Part shown: in pieces, positions 53,162-62,409 of the stretch
Numbering within the stretch: the first letter of the stretch is position 1
Layout of the letters: each line of letters starts with the position of its first letter
Source of the DNA: Anabaena sphaerica FACHB-251
GTDB lineage: Bacteria > Cyanobacteriota > Cyanobacteriia > Cyanobacteriales > Nostocaceae
Direction of reading: 5' to 3'
Length of the DNA stretch: 64,000 bases
NCBI RefSeq assembly: GCF_014696825.1
Contig: NZ_JACJQU010000016.1
Span: 62,001-126,000 of the forward strand
The notes under the pieces: generated by a model
The model's database searches: none
The model's input: the letters and a program-made list of their open reading frames with translations, nothing else
Told to the model about the DNA's origin: nothing
Position numbers and translations under genes: made by a program

Positions 53162-54388
53162 CTAATTCCCCTTAACTGCTTTACTAAAAATACGACAATA
53201 AAACCATGTCATAAGTTCCCTAATAGGAAATAGTACATAAGTTAGCGGGTTTACCGTGACAATAATATTTCTAAAATCCCGCTTGGCTAAAAACAAAATT
53301 CCCTGTGCCACTTGGTTAGCTGACATCACACCATAGGGATTAAGTTGACTTTTGAAAGGACCCAAAATCAATTTTCTAATGACACAAACTCCATCCAACC
53401 GTTTGAGAGTAATAATATCACCTAACGCCCTTTTGCTAAGTTCATACAGAGGACTTAAAGCTGGTGAAACTTCCGCTTCTGATGTGTTTACCCAAATTTC
53501 TTTAGTAGCTTTTGCGTCTGATCCAGTAACAGTTTCTGAGAATATATCTATCAACCGCAAAGCTGAGAAAGTGTTAACTTCGTAAGAATTGTAAATAGCT
53601 GTGGATGTGCGATCGCCATAAACATTTACCCCATGATTGATAATTAAAATATCAACCTTTTCTAAATTGGCTTTTAGTGCCGCTTCATTCCCCAATTCCC
53701 AAGAAATTACTTTTAACCCGGTTTGTAAATCTATTTTATCTGGGTTAGTTGTTAAAGCAATAACTTTGGCATTATGCTTAATTAGTTCTGCGGTTAATGC
53801 TTGTCCTAAAGCCCCAGAAGCACCAGTTAAAGCAATGGTTTTACCTTTCAGAGAAAGTCCGGTTCCTAGTATTCTATCCACGAGAGGAAATACACCACTG
53901 TAATAAGCATTAACATCATCAAAATGATGTCGCCAATGATAAGTTCTATTCACGAACCAAACAGAAGGAATGGCTTCTAAAGGTCCAGGTAAATGGTTGT
54001 AATCTGTGTCTATTGTACCTTGAAAATATCGCAAAGATGCACCATATAAAAAAGTGACAGCATAAGCGACTCCCAACCATAACCCCCATTGCTGAACAAC
54101 TAAAGCAATTATTGTTAATAGAACTACCAGTATAATTGACTCAACTATGTCGTGATACAACTGGGAATCTAAGTAAGCTTTTTGGGAAACTAACGTTAAA
54201 TCCCGACGGTAAGCTGCATGATGCTTATTATGCCATTTTGCCAGCCAGGTGACTTGATGACACAAAGCATGGTAAATATCTCTTAATATCTCCGCAAGCA
54301 ACAGGGAAGAAACGCCCCAGGTAGTGAACTGTACGCAGTTGTTTACTAACACCCAATCAATTGTTAAGCTTTGAGCCAAAATCATCAT
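53162..54388 (-). CDS. Fused fatty acid hydroxylase/sterol desaturase and short-chain dehydrogenase
   Basis: The 408-residue protein has an N-terminal membrane domain (about residues 1-175) with His clusters of the di-iron hydroxylase superfamily: HALCHQ, WHNKHHAAYRR and WRHHFDD. The C-terminal part is a Rossmann SDR: TGASGALGQAL cofactor loop, ILIINHGVN, and YELSKRALG (Tyr-x3-Lys). The combined enzyme could oxidise a lipid and reduce or oxidise the product, in the manner of wax or carotenoid-modifying enzymes; the substrate is not known. The double ATG at 54388/54385 leaves the start slightly uncertain. Confidence 0.85.
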   Translation of the reverse strand: MMILAQSLTIDWVLVNNCVQFTTWGVSSLLLAEILRDIYHALCHQVTWLAKWHNKHHAAYRRDLTLVSQKAYLDSQLYHDIVESIILVVLLTIIALVVQQWGLWLGVAYAVTFLYGASLRYFQGTIDTDYNHLPGPLEAIPSVWFVNRTYHWRHHFDDVNAYYSGVFPLVDRILGTGLSLKGKTIALTGASGALGQALTAELIKHNAKVIALTTNPDKIDLQTGLKVISWELGNEAALKANLEKVDILIINHGVNVYGDRTSTAIYNSYEVNTFSALRLIDIFSETVTGSDAKATKEIWVNTSEAEVSPALSPLYELSKRALGDIITLKRLDGVCVIRKLILGPFKSQLNPYGVMSANQVAQGILFLAKRDFRNIIVTVNPLTYVLFPIRELMTWFYCRIFSKAVKGN

Positions 54389-54458
54389 ATTTCTGGTGAC
54401 ACATTTTTTCTTAATTCTTCTTCATAATAAATAATGATGACCCAAATTTCTGAAGATG

Positions 54459-55436
54459 TTAATTTTGGTGGGTAGTCTCCAATAATTTTACACTGGCGTA
54501 AAGTGCATCTATATAAGGTGTAGGTGTTTGCGTGAGTTTACCTAATTCTATCACTGCGCCAACAATCGCTTCTATTTCCGTTGGTCGTCCCGCTTCGATA
54601 TCTTGTAACATTGATGTTTTATGAGCGCCAACTTTTTCTGCGCCATCAATTCGCTGTTCTAAGCTAATGCCAAAATTGATACCTAATTTTTCTGCGATCA
54701 CTTGCGCTTCTAGCATCATATTTTTAGCTAGTTCACGGGTAAGAGGGTATTGGGCAATGGCTTCTAGAGTTGCACCAGTTAAGGCACTGATGGGATTAAA
54801 AGCGATATTTCCCCATAATTTTATCCATATTTCTGTTCTAATTTGATTACGTACAGGGGCTTTAAATCCAGCTTTTTTCAAAGTTTGGGATAATAATTGG
54901 ATACGTTCAGTTTTAGAACCGTCAATTTCTCCCAGGGTAAATCTTTCACCTTCAATGTGCTTAATTACTCCCGGTTCGACTATTTCTGCCGCAGGATAAA
55001 CCACACAACCAATTACCCGGTCAACATTAATACAGTTTTCAATAATACCATCTGGGTCAACAGATTTTATGTTTGTTCCCTCATACTCACCCCCATGTTT
55101 GCGGAAGTACCACCAAGGAACACCATTTTGGGCTGTAACTACCATTGTTTTTTCATGGTAGACATGGGGAAGAGAAGGCGCAATCGCACTCACGCTAGTA
55201 GTTTTTACGGCTAAAATTACAACATCTTGGGGAGAAACTTCTGTAATATCACTTGTAGCTAAAGCTGGAGTAGCAACCAAGTCAGAAGCATCAGCAGATA
55301 TTAACCTCAGTCCATTTTTTTTGATGGCTTCTAAATGGGAACCGCGAGCAATTAAAGTTACCTCTTCACCTGCTAAACTTAACTTAGCTCCGAGATAACC
55401 ACCAATAGCACCAGCACCAACAATACAGATTTTCAT
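54459..55436 (-). CDS. panE: 2-Dehydropantoate 2-reductase (ketopantoate reductase family)
   Basis: The 325-residue protein has the NADPH loop VGAGAIGGYLGA and the family's later segments (VVTAQNGVPWW, WIKLWGNIAFNPISALT with Lys and Asn of the active site). It reduces ketopantoate to pantoate in CoA synthesis; paralogues with other 2-oxoacid substrates exist, so the symbol is provisional. Its ATG overlaps the stop of the upstream ligase by 4 bp (ATGA), implying coupled translation. Confidence 0.85.
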   Translation of the reverse strand: MKICIVGAGAIGGYLGAKLSLAGEEVTLIARGSHLEAIKKNGLRLISADASDLVATPALATSDITEVSPQDVVILAVKTTSVSAIAPSLPHVYHEKTMVVTAQNGVPWWYFRKHGGEYEGTNIKSVDPDGIIENCINVDRVIGCVVYPAAEIVEPGVIKHIEGERFTLGEIDGSKTERIQLLSQTLKKAGFKAPVRNQIRTEIWIKLWGNIAFNPISALTGATLEAIAQYPLTRELAKNMMLEAQVIAEKLGINFGISLEQRIDGAEKVGAHKTSMLQDIEAGRPTEIEAIVGAVIELGKLTQTPTPYIDALYASVKLLETTHQN

Positions 55437-56923
55437 ATATTCAATAATTTCGCCATTGTTAACCGTTGTAACTTACCCGTAGCACCACGAGGTAAAGCTT
55501 CTAAAATGTGAATTTGTTTAGGTACTTTAAAATCAGCTAACATAGTTGAGCAATGTTGCTGAAGTTCCTTTTCACTAACTTCTAATTTCAGGACAACAGC
55601 AGCATGAATTTCTTCACCTAAACTCTTATGAGGAACTGCAAAAGCTAAAGCTTCAGCAACCGCAGGATGACGTAATAAAACATCATCAACTTCCAAAGGT
55701 GAAATTTTTTCCCCACCTCGGTTAATTAATTCTTTAATTCTCCCAGTTAACCGCAGATATCCATCCGCATCTATTTTTCCCTGATCTCCAGTACGAAACC
55801 AACCATTAACAAAAGCAGTCGCGTTAGCATCGGGATTATTTTCATAACCATCAATAACGTTTGCACCTTTAACAACTACTTCCCCTAAACTACCTTGAGG
55901 TAATAAATTACCTTCCTCATCCATAATTCCCACATCTACATTAAAACCATAACCCACAGTTCCCGGTTTACGGATTTTTGGTGGTAAGGGATTTGTTGAC
56001 ATTAAGTGTGCTGCTTCCGTCATACTGTAAGATTCTAAAACGGGAGAATTTAAAGTATTTTCCATTTGTTCAATAATGACTGGTGCTAAAGATGCACTAC
56101 TAGAACGAATGAAACGGAAGGGATTATTTTTAACAATTTCTTGATTACGAATTGCCCGTGCTAAAATTGTTTGGTGCATGGTAGGCGCTGCGGAATACCA
56201 AGTAGGTTTGTAAGTTTCTACCAGTTTCCAAAATTCCAAAGCATTAAAACCATTGGGACAAATTAAAGTTCCTCCTGATGCGAGGGTTGCTAACAAACAT
56301 CCTACCAAGCCATGAATGTGGAACAGGGGCATTAAACAAAGTGTAATATCAGCAGATGTGAGGGAATAAGCCCCGATAATATTATTAGCAGAAGCGATTA
56401 AGTTACGATGACGAATAGGTACACGTTTGGGACGGCTGGTAGTACCGCTAGTATGTAAAATCATGGCTATATCATCAGCTTCGGGAGGTTCTGTATTGAT
56501 GGTTTTTGCTGATGTTGGTTTAACTAATTCAAAGTTTAAAGTCCCATCATGATTAACTTGGGCATTAATTAACATCATATCGGGTGTTGCTGCTGCAATA
56601 GCAGCTTCTGGAGTTCCCGATAATGTAATTAATGCTTTAGCTTGGGTATCTTCGTAATAAAAAGCAAATTCTTCTTGCTTATATTTAGGATTTAAAGGTG
56701 CAGCAGTTCCACATAAAGCAGATGCTAAAAAGGTAATAGCCATTGGTGTACCATTAGTCATGGCTATGGCTATCCTTTCTCCCTTTTTTAAGCCAAAGCT
56801 GTGCAGTTGAGATACTAATTTAGTGATATTTTCACGTAACTGCTGATAAGTAATGACTGCACCATCAGGAGTTATTAAAGCTGAATGATTGTTTTCTTGG
56901 GTAAATAATGTAAATATGTTCAT
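55433..56923 (-). CDS. AMP-forming acyl-CoA ligase, oxalate-CoA ligase-like
   Basis: The 496-residue adenylating enzyme has the ATP loop LHTSGTTSRPKRVP, YSMTEAAH, and GYLRLTGRIKELINRGGEKISP with the hinge and catalytic Lys in RGATGKLQRL. The sequence resembles oxalyl-CoA synthetases of the AAE3/Pcs60 group more than long-chain ligases, from general recognition. The frame opens at an ATG (56935) made by heptamer repeats; the ATG at 56923 (MNIFTLFTQENN) is preferred. The panE-like gene follows with a 4-bp overlap. Confidence 0.82.
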   Translation of the reverse strand: MNIFTLFTQENNHSALITPDGAVITYQQLRENITKLVSQLHSFGLKKGERIAIAMTNGTPMAITFLASALCGTAAPLNPKYKQEEFAFYYEDTQAKALITLSGTPEAAIAAATPDMMLINAQVNHDGTLNFELVKPTSAKTINTEPPEADDIAMILHTSGTTSRPKRVPIRHRNLIASANNIIGAYSLTSADITLCLMPLFHIHGLVGCLLATLASGGTLICPNGFNALEFWKLVETYKPTWYSAAPTMHQTILARAIRNQEIVKNNPFRFIRSSSASLAPVIIEQMENTLNSPVLESYSMTEAAHLMSTNPLPPKIRKPGTVGYGFNVDVGIMDEEGNLLPQGSLGEVVVKGANVIDGYENNPDANATAFVNGWFRTGDQGKIDADGYLRLTGRIKELINRGGEKISPLEVDDVLLRHPAVAEALAFAVPHKSLGEEIHAAVVLKLEVSEKELQQHCSTMLADFKVPKQIHILEALPRGATGKLQRLTMAKLLNI

Positions 56924-56929
56924 TTTATT

Positions 56930-56995
56930 AGTCATTAGTCATTAGTTATTAGTTATTAGTTACTTTTTTCTCTGTCACCTGTCACCTGTCACCTT
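56930..56995. repeat. Heptamer arrays (ATTAGTC/ATTAGTT, CTGTCAC)
   Basis: ATTAGTC/ATTAGTT units lie upstream of the ligase, and CTGTCAC units reach into the permease gene, where they encode its last residues and stop. Confidence 0.85.
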
Positions 56996-58021
56996 TCCCC
57001 GAGATTCTAAAGCTAAAGCGATCGCAATAAATAATACGGTAAAACCTTGAATAGCATAAACTACGGTGACGGGTACTCCGGCGCTACGTTGCATGATGTT
57101 TGCACCGCTACGAAGGGAGGCAAAAAAGAGGGAAGTTAAGACTACACCCCAAATATTACCACGACTTAAAAAGGCGATCGCAATGGCATCAAATCCATAA
57201 CCGGGGGAAACTTGTTCAAATAATCGATATTTTAAACCCATGACTTCACACGCACCTGCTAACCCTGCTAAACCTCCTGCTAAACTCATGATTAACATAA
57301 TAGTCTGTTCTACAGAAATTTTCGCATAACGGGCGGCGATGGGGTTAAAACCAACAGTGCTAATTTGGTATCCTAAAGGCGATCGCACTAATAATACCCA
57401 TAAAATCCCCGCTGTAATTAATGCTAATAAAATTCCCGCATGGGCAAGACTTCCGGGTAAAATAATTGGTAATTGGGCAGTTTTAGCAATTAGTGATGAA
57501 TAAGGACTAGGTGCTGCTGGTGCTTTTAAAGGATTTTGTACCAAATAGCTAATTAAATTTATAGCAATGTAATTTAACAGTAAAGTGGTAATTACTTCAT
57601 TTACCCCTTTTATGGCTTTGAGATAACCGGGAAACCAACCCCAAACCGCACCAAAAACAAACCCGATAAATAACGCCAAAGGTATGTGAATCAATGCAGG
57701 TATTCCTTGCACATATAACCCGATTAAACTACTTCCCAAAGCACCTAAATAAATTTGTCCTTCCCCACCAATATTAAATTGACCGCCACGTAATGCTACC
57801 AAAACACCTAAACTTGTAAATAATAAAGGAGTCATTTTGGTGAGGGTATTACCAAAACCAAAATAGGTAGTAAGGGATTCTTTAAATAAAGCTGTATATG
57901 CAACAATGGGATTAGCACCAGCTAACAATATTAAACCAGCACCAACTAATAAAGCCAAGGCGATCGCTATTAGGGGTGATAAAATTGGTAGTAAGAGTTT
58001 AATTCTATTAGCTATAAACAT
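56975..58021 (-). CDS. ABC transporter permease, BMP/nucleoside type (NupP/YufP-like)
   Basis: The 348-residue protein has about eight to ten transmembrane helices. GGEGQIYLGALG, GFNPIAARYAKISVEQT and ISVIDAIAIAFLSRG-like segments are typical of the first permease of guanosine/purine nucleoside importers. The C-terminus VTGDR and its TGA stop are written by the GTGACAG heptamer array. A second permease would be expected, but none lies in the window. The unknown gene upstream separates it from the ATPase. Confidence 0.85.
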   Translation of the reverse strand: MFIANRIKLLLPILSPLIAIALALLVGAGLILLAGANPIVAYTALFKESLTTYFGFGNTLTKMTPLLFTSLGVLVALRGGQFNIGGEGQIYLGALGSSLIGLYVQGIPALIHIPLALFIGFVFGAVWGWFPGYLKAIKGVNEVITTLLLNYIAINLISYLVQNPLKAPAAPSPYSSLIAKTAQLPIILPGSLAHAGILLALITAGILWVLLVRSPLGYQISTVGFNPIAARYAKISVEQTIMLIMSLAGGLAGLAGACEVMGLKYRLFEQVSPGYGFDAIAIAFLSRGNIWGVVLTSLFFASLRSGANIMQRSAGVPVTVVYAIQGFTVLFIAIALALESRGKVTGDR

Positions 58022-58093
58022 TTAACTTATCTATCTGAATAACTGATGCAAATTTGAACAACCCATCAGCCTTCTATTTTAGTTACTATTAAA

Positions 58094-59170
58094 CTAACCC
58101 AACACTGTTGAAGAGAACATCTGCGATAACGCCTCAAAATATGGCATTAATGTGTTAGCCTGTTGAGGAGTCAAGCGGTCAAATATTTCATACCTGAGCA
58201 AATACAGCATTTGGCGAACCAATTCCCACTGCACTTGTAATGTAGGATAAAGCATTACACACAGAGGAAATAACTCTTCTTGGATAGCAGCGAGACTTCC
58301 TTCCAAAGCACATACCCATAAATATACTTGAAACATTTCCACATCGCGGATGCTAGATACTTTGACTATGGGATCACTCAAGAACCCAGACATAGAGTGA
58401 TACTTTGGAAAAAGCTCAATTATCCTTTGGCGAACGTTATAAGCAATTTGGGTGCTATTTGGTAATAGGGTTTGCACTGTGGATATTACAGGGGAATCAT
58501 AATCATGTGTAGCTGCTGCTTGATAAGCACGTTGCAGTGGCATATACAAGTGATCATCAATGACTTTAAAGTATGCACCAACTAATTTTTGTTCCATCGG
58601 TTTAAGCTCTTCTTTTAGCATTTCACTAGTGTAATGAAACTGCATACTCACAAAGCCAATTAGTCTAGGATCAATACTTGTGTATTTCTGTCTGATTGCT
58701 CCTATATCCGCACTAATTACCGTAGCTAATTTCTCTGGGCCTACCTGTTGAGTATAAACTTCCAAAGCCTGTTGATCAAGTAGATCAGCTTCTTGATCTA
58801 GTTTCATTACCAAGGAAAGAGGGCGTGATGATGTTTGTTGAGTGTATACATTTAAAGCTTTTTGGTAAATCCTAAAAGAATCTGCCGCAATGTCCCAAGG
58901 ATTAATGATGTTAGGATCAATACCGTGCTGCTTAACTTCCTCTGATAACAGAAATTCGGTTTTACCCCACGCTTTGGCGCTGATAGACCGTAAAGACAGC
59001 ATGATTTTTTGAGCAGTTTTCTCTCGTCCCCTTGGCGAAACTATCTCTGACAAACTGAGATGCTCGCCAGATTCTTGGCTGCTAGTATTAATATCGAGGC
59101 TTTTGACATACTTACTAGCCCATTGCTGTGCTAAAGATTCAACAGACTTATGAGATTCTATTTCGGACAC
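58094..59170 (-). CDS. Helical protein of unknown function inside the transporter gene group
   Basis: The 358-residue protein starts with GTG at 59170 without a clear Shine-Dalgarno. It is predicted mostly helical, soluble, with QQ-rich segments (ALEVYTQQ and NVYTQQTS repeated-looking pieces at about residues 108 and 136). No signal, membrane segment, or catalytic motif stands out and the family is not recognised. It lies between the permease and ATPase genes on the same strand, so it may be co-transcribed without being part of the transporter. Confidence 0.65.
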   Translation of the reverse strand: MSEIESHKSVESLAQQWASKYVKSLDINTSSQESGEHLSLSEIVSPRGREKTAQKIMLSLRSISAKAWGKTEFLLSEEVKQHGIDPNIINPWDIAADSFRIYQKALNVYTQQTSSRPLSLVMKLDQEADLLDQQALEVYTQQVGPEKLATVISADIGAIRQKYTSIDPRLIGFVSMQFHYTSEMLKEELKPMEQKLVGAYFKVIDDHLYMPLQRAYQAAATHDYDSPVISTVQTLLPNSTQIAYNVRQRIIELFPKYHSMSGFLSDPIVKVSSIRDVEMFQVYLWVCALEGSLAAIQEELFPLCVMLYPTLQVQWELVRQMLYLLRYEIFDRLTPQQANTLMPYFEALSQMFSSTVLG

Positions 59171-59308
59171 TACTTTGAAATTATTTGCTAATTAGTTTTC
59201 AGTATATATTCAGTGATTATACAGCAAATCTAGTACCCAATTTTTTGCAATTTTTTGATTTTATTTCCTGGTTTAAGCGTTTCTAGGACAGAATTAGATA
59301 TATAGGCT

Positions 59309-60796
59309 TTAGCTTGCATTTATAATTGTACTACCTGCCATTAATAAACCAATTTCCTCAATAGTTGCTGATTGTGCATCCAAAATATCAACAAACTCGC
59401 CTTTATATATGACAGCAATGCGATCGCTCATCGCCATTACTTCCTCTAACTCAGTGGAAATATACAAAATACCCGCCCCTCGTTCCCTCTCTCTTAACAA
59501 TTTTGTATGTACTACCTCTGTCGCACCTACATCTAATCCCCTCGTAGGTTGCATAGCAATAATTAACTTTGGTTCTCCTGCTAATTCTCTTGCTAAAACT
59601 ACCTTTTGTTGATTTCCTCCTGATAAATTACTTACCTTTACATCTTTACTATTCATCCGCATATCAAATGCTTCTATTGCCGCTTGAGCATTATTTTTAA
59701 TAGCTTGTTTTTCTAATAAAAAATGGCGAACAAATGGTATTTTCCTGAAACTCTTTAAAATTAGATTTTCTCCAATAGTAAACTGTAATACCAACCCCAT
59801 TTTCTGCCTATCTTCTGGGATATAACCAATTTTTAAACCCTGATCACTTGCTGGATTATACCCAATTTTACCTTGTTTAATATTTCGCAAACCTGCAATA
59901 GCATCTGCTAATTCTCGCTGTCCATTTCCATCTACTCCTGCAACTCCTAAAATCTCCCCTTCCCGCAGTTGAAAAGAAATATTATGAACGGCATTTATCC
60001 CCCGATCATCTGCAACTTGTAAATTTTCTACCGATAATAATAATCTTCCCAAAGATGCGGGAGATTTTTGCAAATGCAAAACAACTTCCCGCCCTACCAT
60101 TAATTCAGCTAACTCCTGATTTGTAGTAGTTTTAGTATTTGTTGTTGCCACAACTTTACCCCGACGTAATACAGTTACTGTATCACACAAATTCATTACT
60201 TCGGTTAATTTGTGACTAATAAAAATAATCGTATTTCCCCGATCCGCAAGTTGACGCAAAATCGCAATTAATGTTGTTACTTCTTGAGGTGTTAGCACTG
60301 CTGTTGGTTCATCGAGAATCAACAATTTTGCTTGACGATAGAGAACTTTAAGAATTTCTACCCGTTGTTGTATTCCTACTGGTAAATCTTCAACTTTAGC
60401 ATTCGGGTTAATTTCTAATTGATATGCTTGCGATAAAGCTGATATTTCTTGTTGTTTTTGCCGTAAATTTAAACGCCATGTTTTTTCAGTCCCTAAAATA
60501 ATATTTTCTGTCACTGTTAATTTGGGTACAAGCATAAAATGTTGGTAAATCATGCCAATACCCAATTTAATCGCTTCTTTAGGTGAAGTAATGTTTACAG
60601 GCTTTTCTTCTAGATATATTTGCCCAGAATCTGGTTGATAAATCCCACTAATAATATTCATCAACGTTGTTTTACCTGCGCCATTTTCACCTAAAATTCC
60701 ATGAATTTTACCAGCTTCAACAGATAAATTAATATTATCATTAGCAACAAATGAACCAAAGCATTTAGTAATATTTTCTAAGCGGAGATATATCAT
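59309..60796 (-). CDS. ABC transporter ATPase, BMP/nucleoside type (tandem domains)
   Basis: The 495-residue protein has two ABC domains. Domain 1: Walker A GENGAGKTTLM, weak signature DLPVGIQQRVEIL, Walker B LLILDEPTAVLT. Domain 2 has a degenerate Walker A (GVDGNGQRELA) and signature NLSGGNQQKVVLARE. This layout is typical of sugar and nucleoside importers (NupO/YufO, RbsA type). With the BMP lipoprotein upstream, the substrate is probably a purine nucleoside. A 109-bp repeat sits between it and the BMP gene. Confidence 0.9.
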   Translation of the reverse strand: MIYLRLENITKCFGSFVANDNINLSVEAGKIHGILGENGAGKTTLMNIISGIYQPDSGQIYLEEKPVNITSPKEAIKLGIGMIYQHFMLVPKLTVTENIILGTEKTWRLNLRQKQQEISALSQAYQLEINPNAKVEDLPVGIQQRVEILKVLYRQAKLLILDEPTAVLTPQEVTTLIAILRQLADRGNTIIFISHKLTEVMNLCDTVTVLRRGKVVATTNTKTTTNQELAELMVGREVVLHLQKSPASLGRLLLSVENLQVADDRGINAVHNISFQLREGEILGVAGVDGNGQRELADAIAGLRNIKQGKIGYNPASDQGLKIGYIPEDRQKMGLVLQFTIGENLILKSFRKIPFVRHFLLEKQAIKNNAQAAIEAFDMRMNSKDVKVSNLSGGNQQKVVLARELAGEPKLIIAMQPTRGLDVGATEVVHTKLLRERERGAGILYISTELEEVMAMSDRIAVIYKGEFVDILDAQSATIEEIGLLMAGSTIINAS

Positions 60797-60841
60797 TTTG
60801 CTAGGACTTAAAAAAAATCATCCAATTATAATTTCTCATTA

Positions 60842-60950
60842 TCTCGTTCCCATACAGAGTATGGGAATGAATTTTAGAAGGCTCTGCCTTCCGTTAAAGC
60901 AGAGGCTTTGCCTCTGTGATCACATTCCCAGTCTCAGACTGGGAACGAGA
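60842..60950. repeat. 109-bp four-hairpin element, copy 3
   Basis: Ends TCTCGTT/AACGAGA. Hairpins: CCCATAC/GTATGGG, GAAGGC/GCCTTC, CAGAGGC/GCCTCTG and CCCAGTC/GACTGGG. It is inserted between the BMP gene and the ATPase gene of one operon-like group. Confidence 0.92.
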
Positions 60951-60985
60951 TAACGATATAAACCAAACCATGTAATTAAAAATTA

Positions 60986-62041
60986 TCAAACTTGTGTTTT
61001 CTGCACACAACGGGTATCTTTACCACCTTCTTTACATGATGCAAAGGTAATTTTTTTATCGACGATTTCCTGTTTTCTAGCCATCACTTTTTCTTTCACT
61101 GCTTCTGGAAGCATTTCCCCAAATTTACCTAGAGATAATATTTCTGGTTGTTCAAAACCAATAGTATAAATTTGTCCTTTCAACTGTTTCTTTTGGGCTA
61201 ATTCTGCTAAATAAGTAATGGCTAAATCTAGTCGCTTAACCGCACTTGTTAAAACAGCTTTAGGAGCAACAGCCAACTGATCTTTTGTATTACCAAAAGC
61301 ATAAACACCTTTGTCACTCGCGGTTTGCAAAACTGCGGCTGAAGCTGTATCTAGCCATTGAAAAATTACATCGTTTCCCGCAGAAATCAAAGCTAAAGTA
61401 GCTTCTTTACCCTTAGATACATCACTCCAATCACCAGTAAAAGTAGAAGTAATTTGGATATTTGGGTTAATAGATTTTGCACCTAATTCAAAGCCGCGTA
61501 ATTCTTGCTGTGTGGCTTCAAATTCTTGTCCAGCAATGTAAGCTAATTTGTTAGATTTAGTGACAGAAGCACCGATAATTCCACATAAATAACTAGCTTG
61601 GAGATGATCTATTCGCAAAGCAGCAATATTATCGCCTTTGATAGAACCGTTAACAGCCACAAAGAAAGTATTAGGAAATTGGGAAGCAACTTGTTCTATC
61701 GCTGCATCAAATTGTCCACCGTGAGCAAATACTACATTATATCCTTTACGAGCAAAATCTGTTAATACTTCCGCTTGATCTGCTTGGGAGACGTTTTCCA
61801 CATAAGCAATATCTGCACCTAGCTTTTGTTTTGCTAAGTTCACACCTTCATAACCAGATTGATTCCAAGCTTGATCTGTGATGATTCCAGGAAGAGCGAT
61901 AGCTATTTTCAAACCTTCATTACCACTGGCCGCTGTCGGGGTTGGGTTGGGATTATTAGCGCAAGCTTTCAGCAGCAAGCTAGTACCTAATGTTCCTGAA
62001 CTATACCAAAGAAATTTACGCCGATTTAACTTTAACACCAT
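60986..62041 (-). CDS. BMP-family substrate-binding lipoprotein
   Basis: The 351-residue protein has a Tat-like signal (NRRKFLW) and a lipobox LLKAC ending at Cys27, followed by the BMP domain (KIAIALPGIITDQAWNQSGYEG, VVFAHGGQFDAAI, IAGQEF). Relatives bind purine nucleosides or related compounds and deliver them to an ABC importer. The ATPase gene follows on the same strand. Tat export of a binding lipoprotein is unusual but seen elsewhere in cyanobacteria. Confidence 0.9.
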   Translation of the reverse strand: MVLKLNRRKFLWYSSGTLGTSLLLKACANNPNPTPTAASGNEGLKIAIALPGIITDQAWNQSGYEGVNLAKQKLGADIAYVENVSQADQAEVLTDFARKGYNVVFAHGGQFDAAIEQVASQFPNTFFVAVNGSIKGDNIAALRIDHLQASYLCGIIGASVTKSNKLAYIAGQEFEATQQELRGFELGAKSINPNIQITSTFTGDWSDVSKGKEATLALISAGNDVIFQWLDTASAAVLQTASDKGVYAFGNTKDQLAVAPKAVLTSAVKRLDLAITYLAELAQKKQLKGQIYTIGFEQPEILSLGKFGEMLPEAVKEKVMARKQEIVDKKITFASCKEGGKDTRCVQKTQV

Positions 62042-62187
62042 AGTTCATCCTCACATACACAACTTGAGTTATTTAAATACTTTAAAGGTCTGAGCGTTAT
62101 TTTAAAAAAAATTGTCTGATTTTTTGCTAATTTTGACTAAAGGCAGATTAACAGCAAGTAAAAATGATCTAGTAATAGAAATAAGTA
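62042..62187. other. Upstream region of the BMP gene
   Basis: AT-rich, with T and A runs near 62100. It probably contains the promoter of the BMP transporter genes; nothing clear is seen. Confidence 0.4.
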
Positions 62188-62344
62188 TAAGTAGGTGGGA
62201 AGAGAAAAACCGTAGATGCGGAGCGGCTTCTCGAAGAGTAGTATGTAACCAAAAGTAAAATTGCCCAAAACTTCTTCTCTGTTCCCTGTTCCCTGTTCCC
62301 TGTTCCCTTGTCATAACGACAATTTTTAACGCCAACCTACTTAA
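62188..62344 (-). repeat. Dispersed element, copy C (AAGTAGGT family, inverted)
   Basis: Read on the minus strand it gives AAGTAGGTTGGCGTTAAAAA, TTGTCGTTATGACAAGG, then GGGAACA heptamers, TTTTGGGCAATTTTACTTTT and GTTACATAC, ending near TAAGTAGG-type sequence on the plus strand. It is inverted relative to copy A on the other side of doxX. Confidence 0.75.
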
Positions 62345-62409
62345 AGTGAAATAGAAAACATGAGTAGAGTAATTCCAAAGAATTCTTACGTGTCACCCTT
62401 GCCATATCT

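Noticed and set aside
62102-62335. 77-codon open frame on the minus strand
   Set aside because: It is made of GGGAACA heptamers and element copy C.
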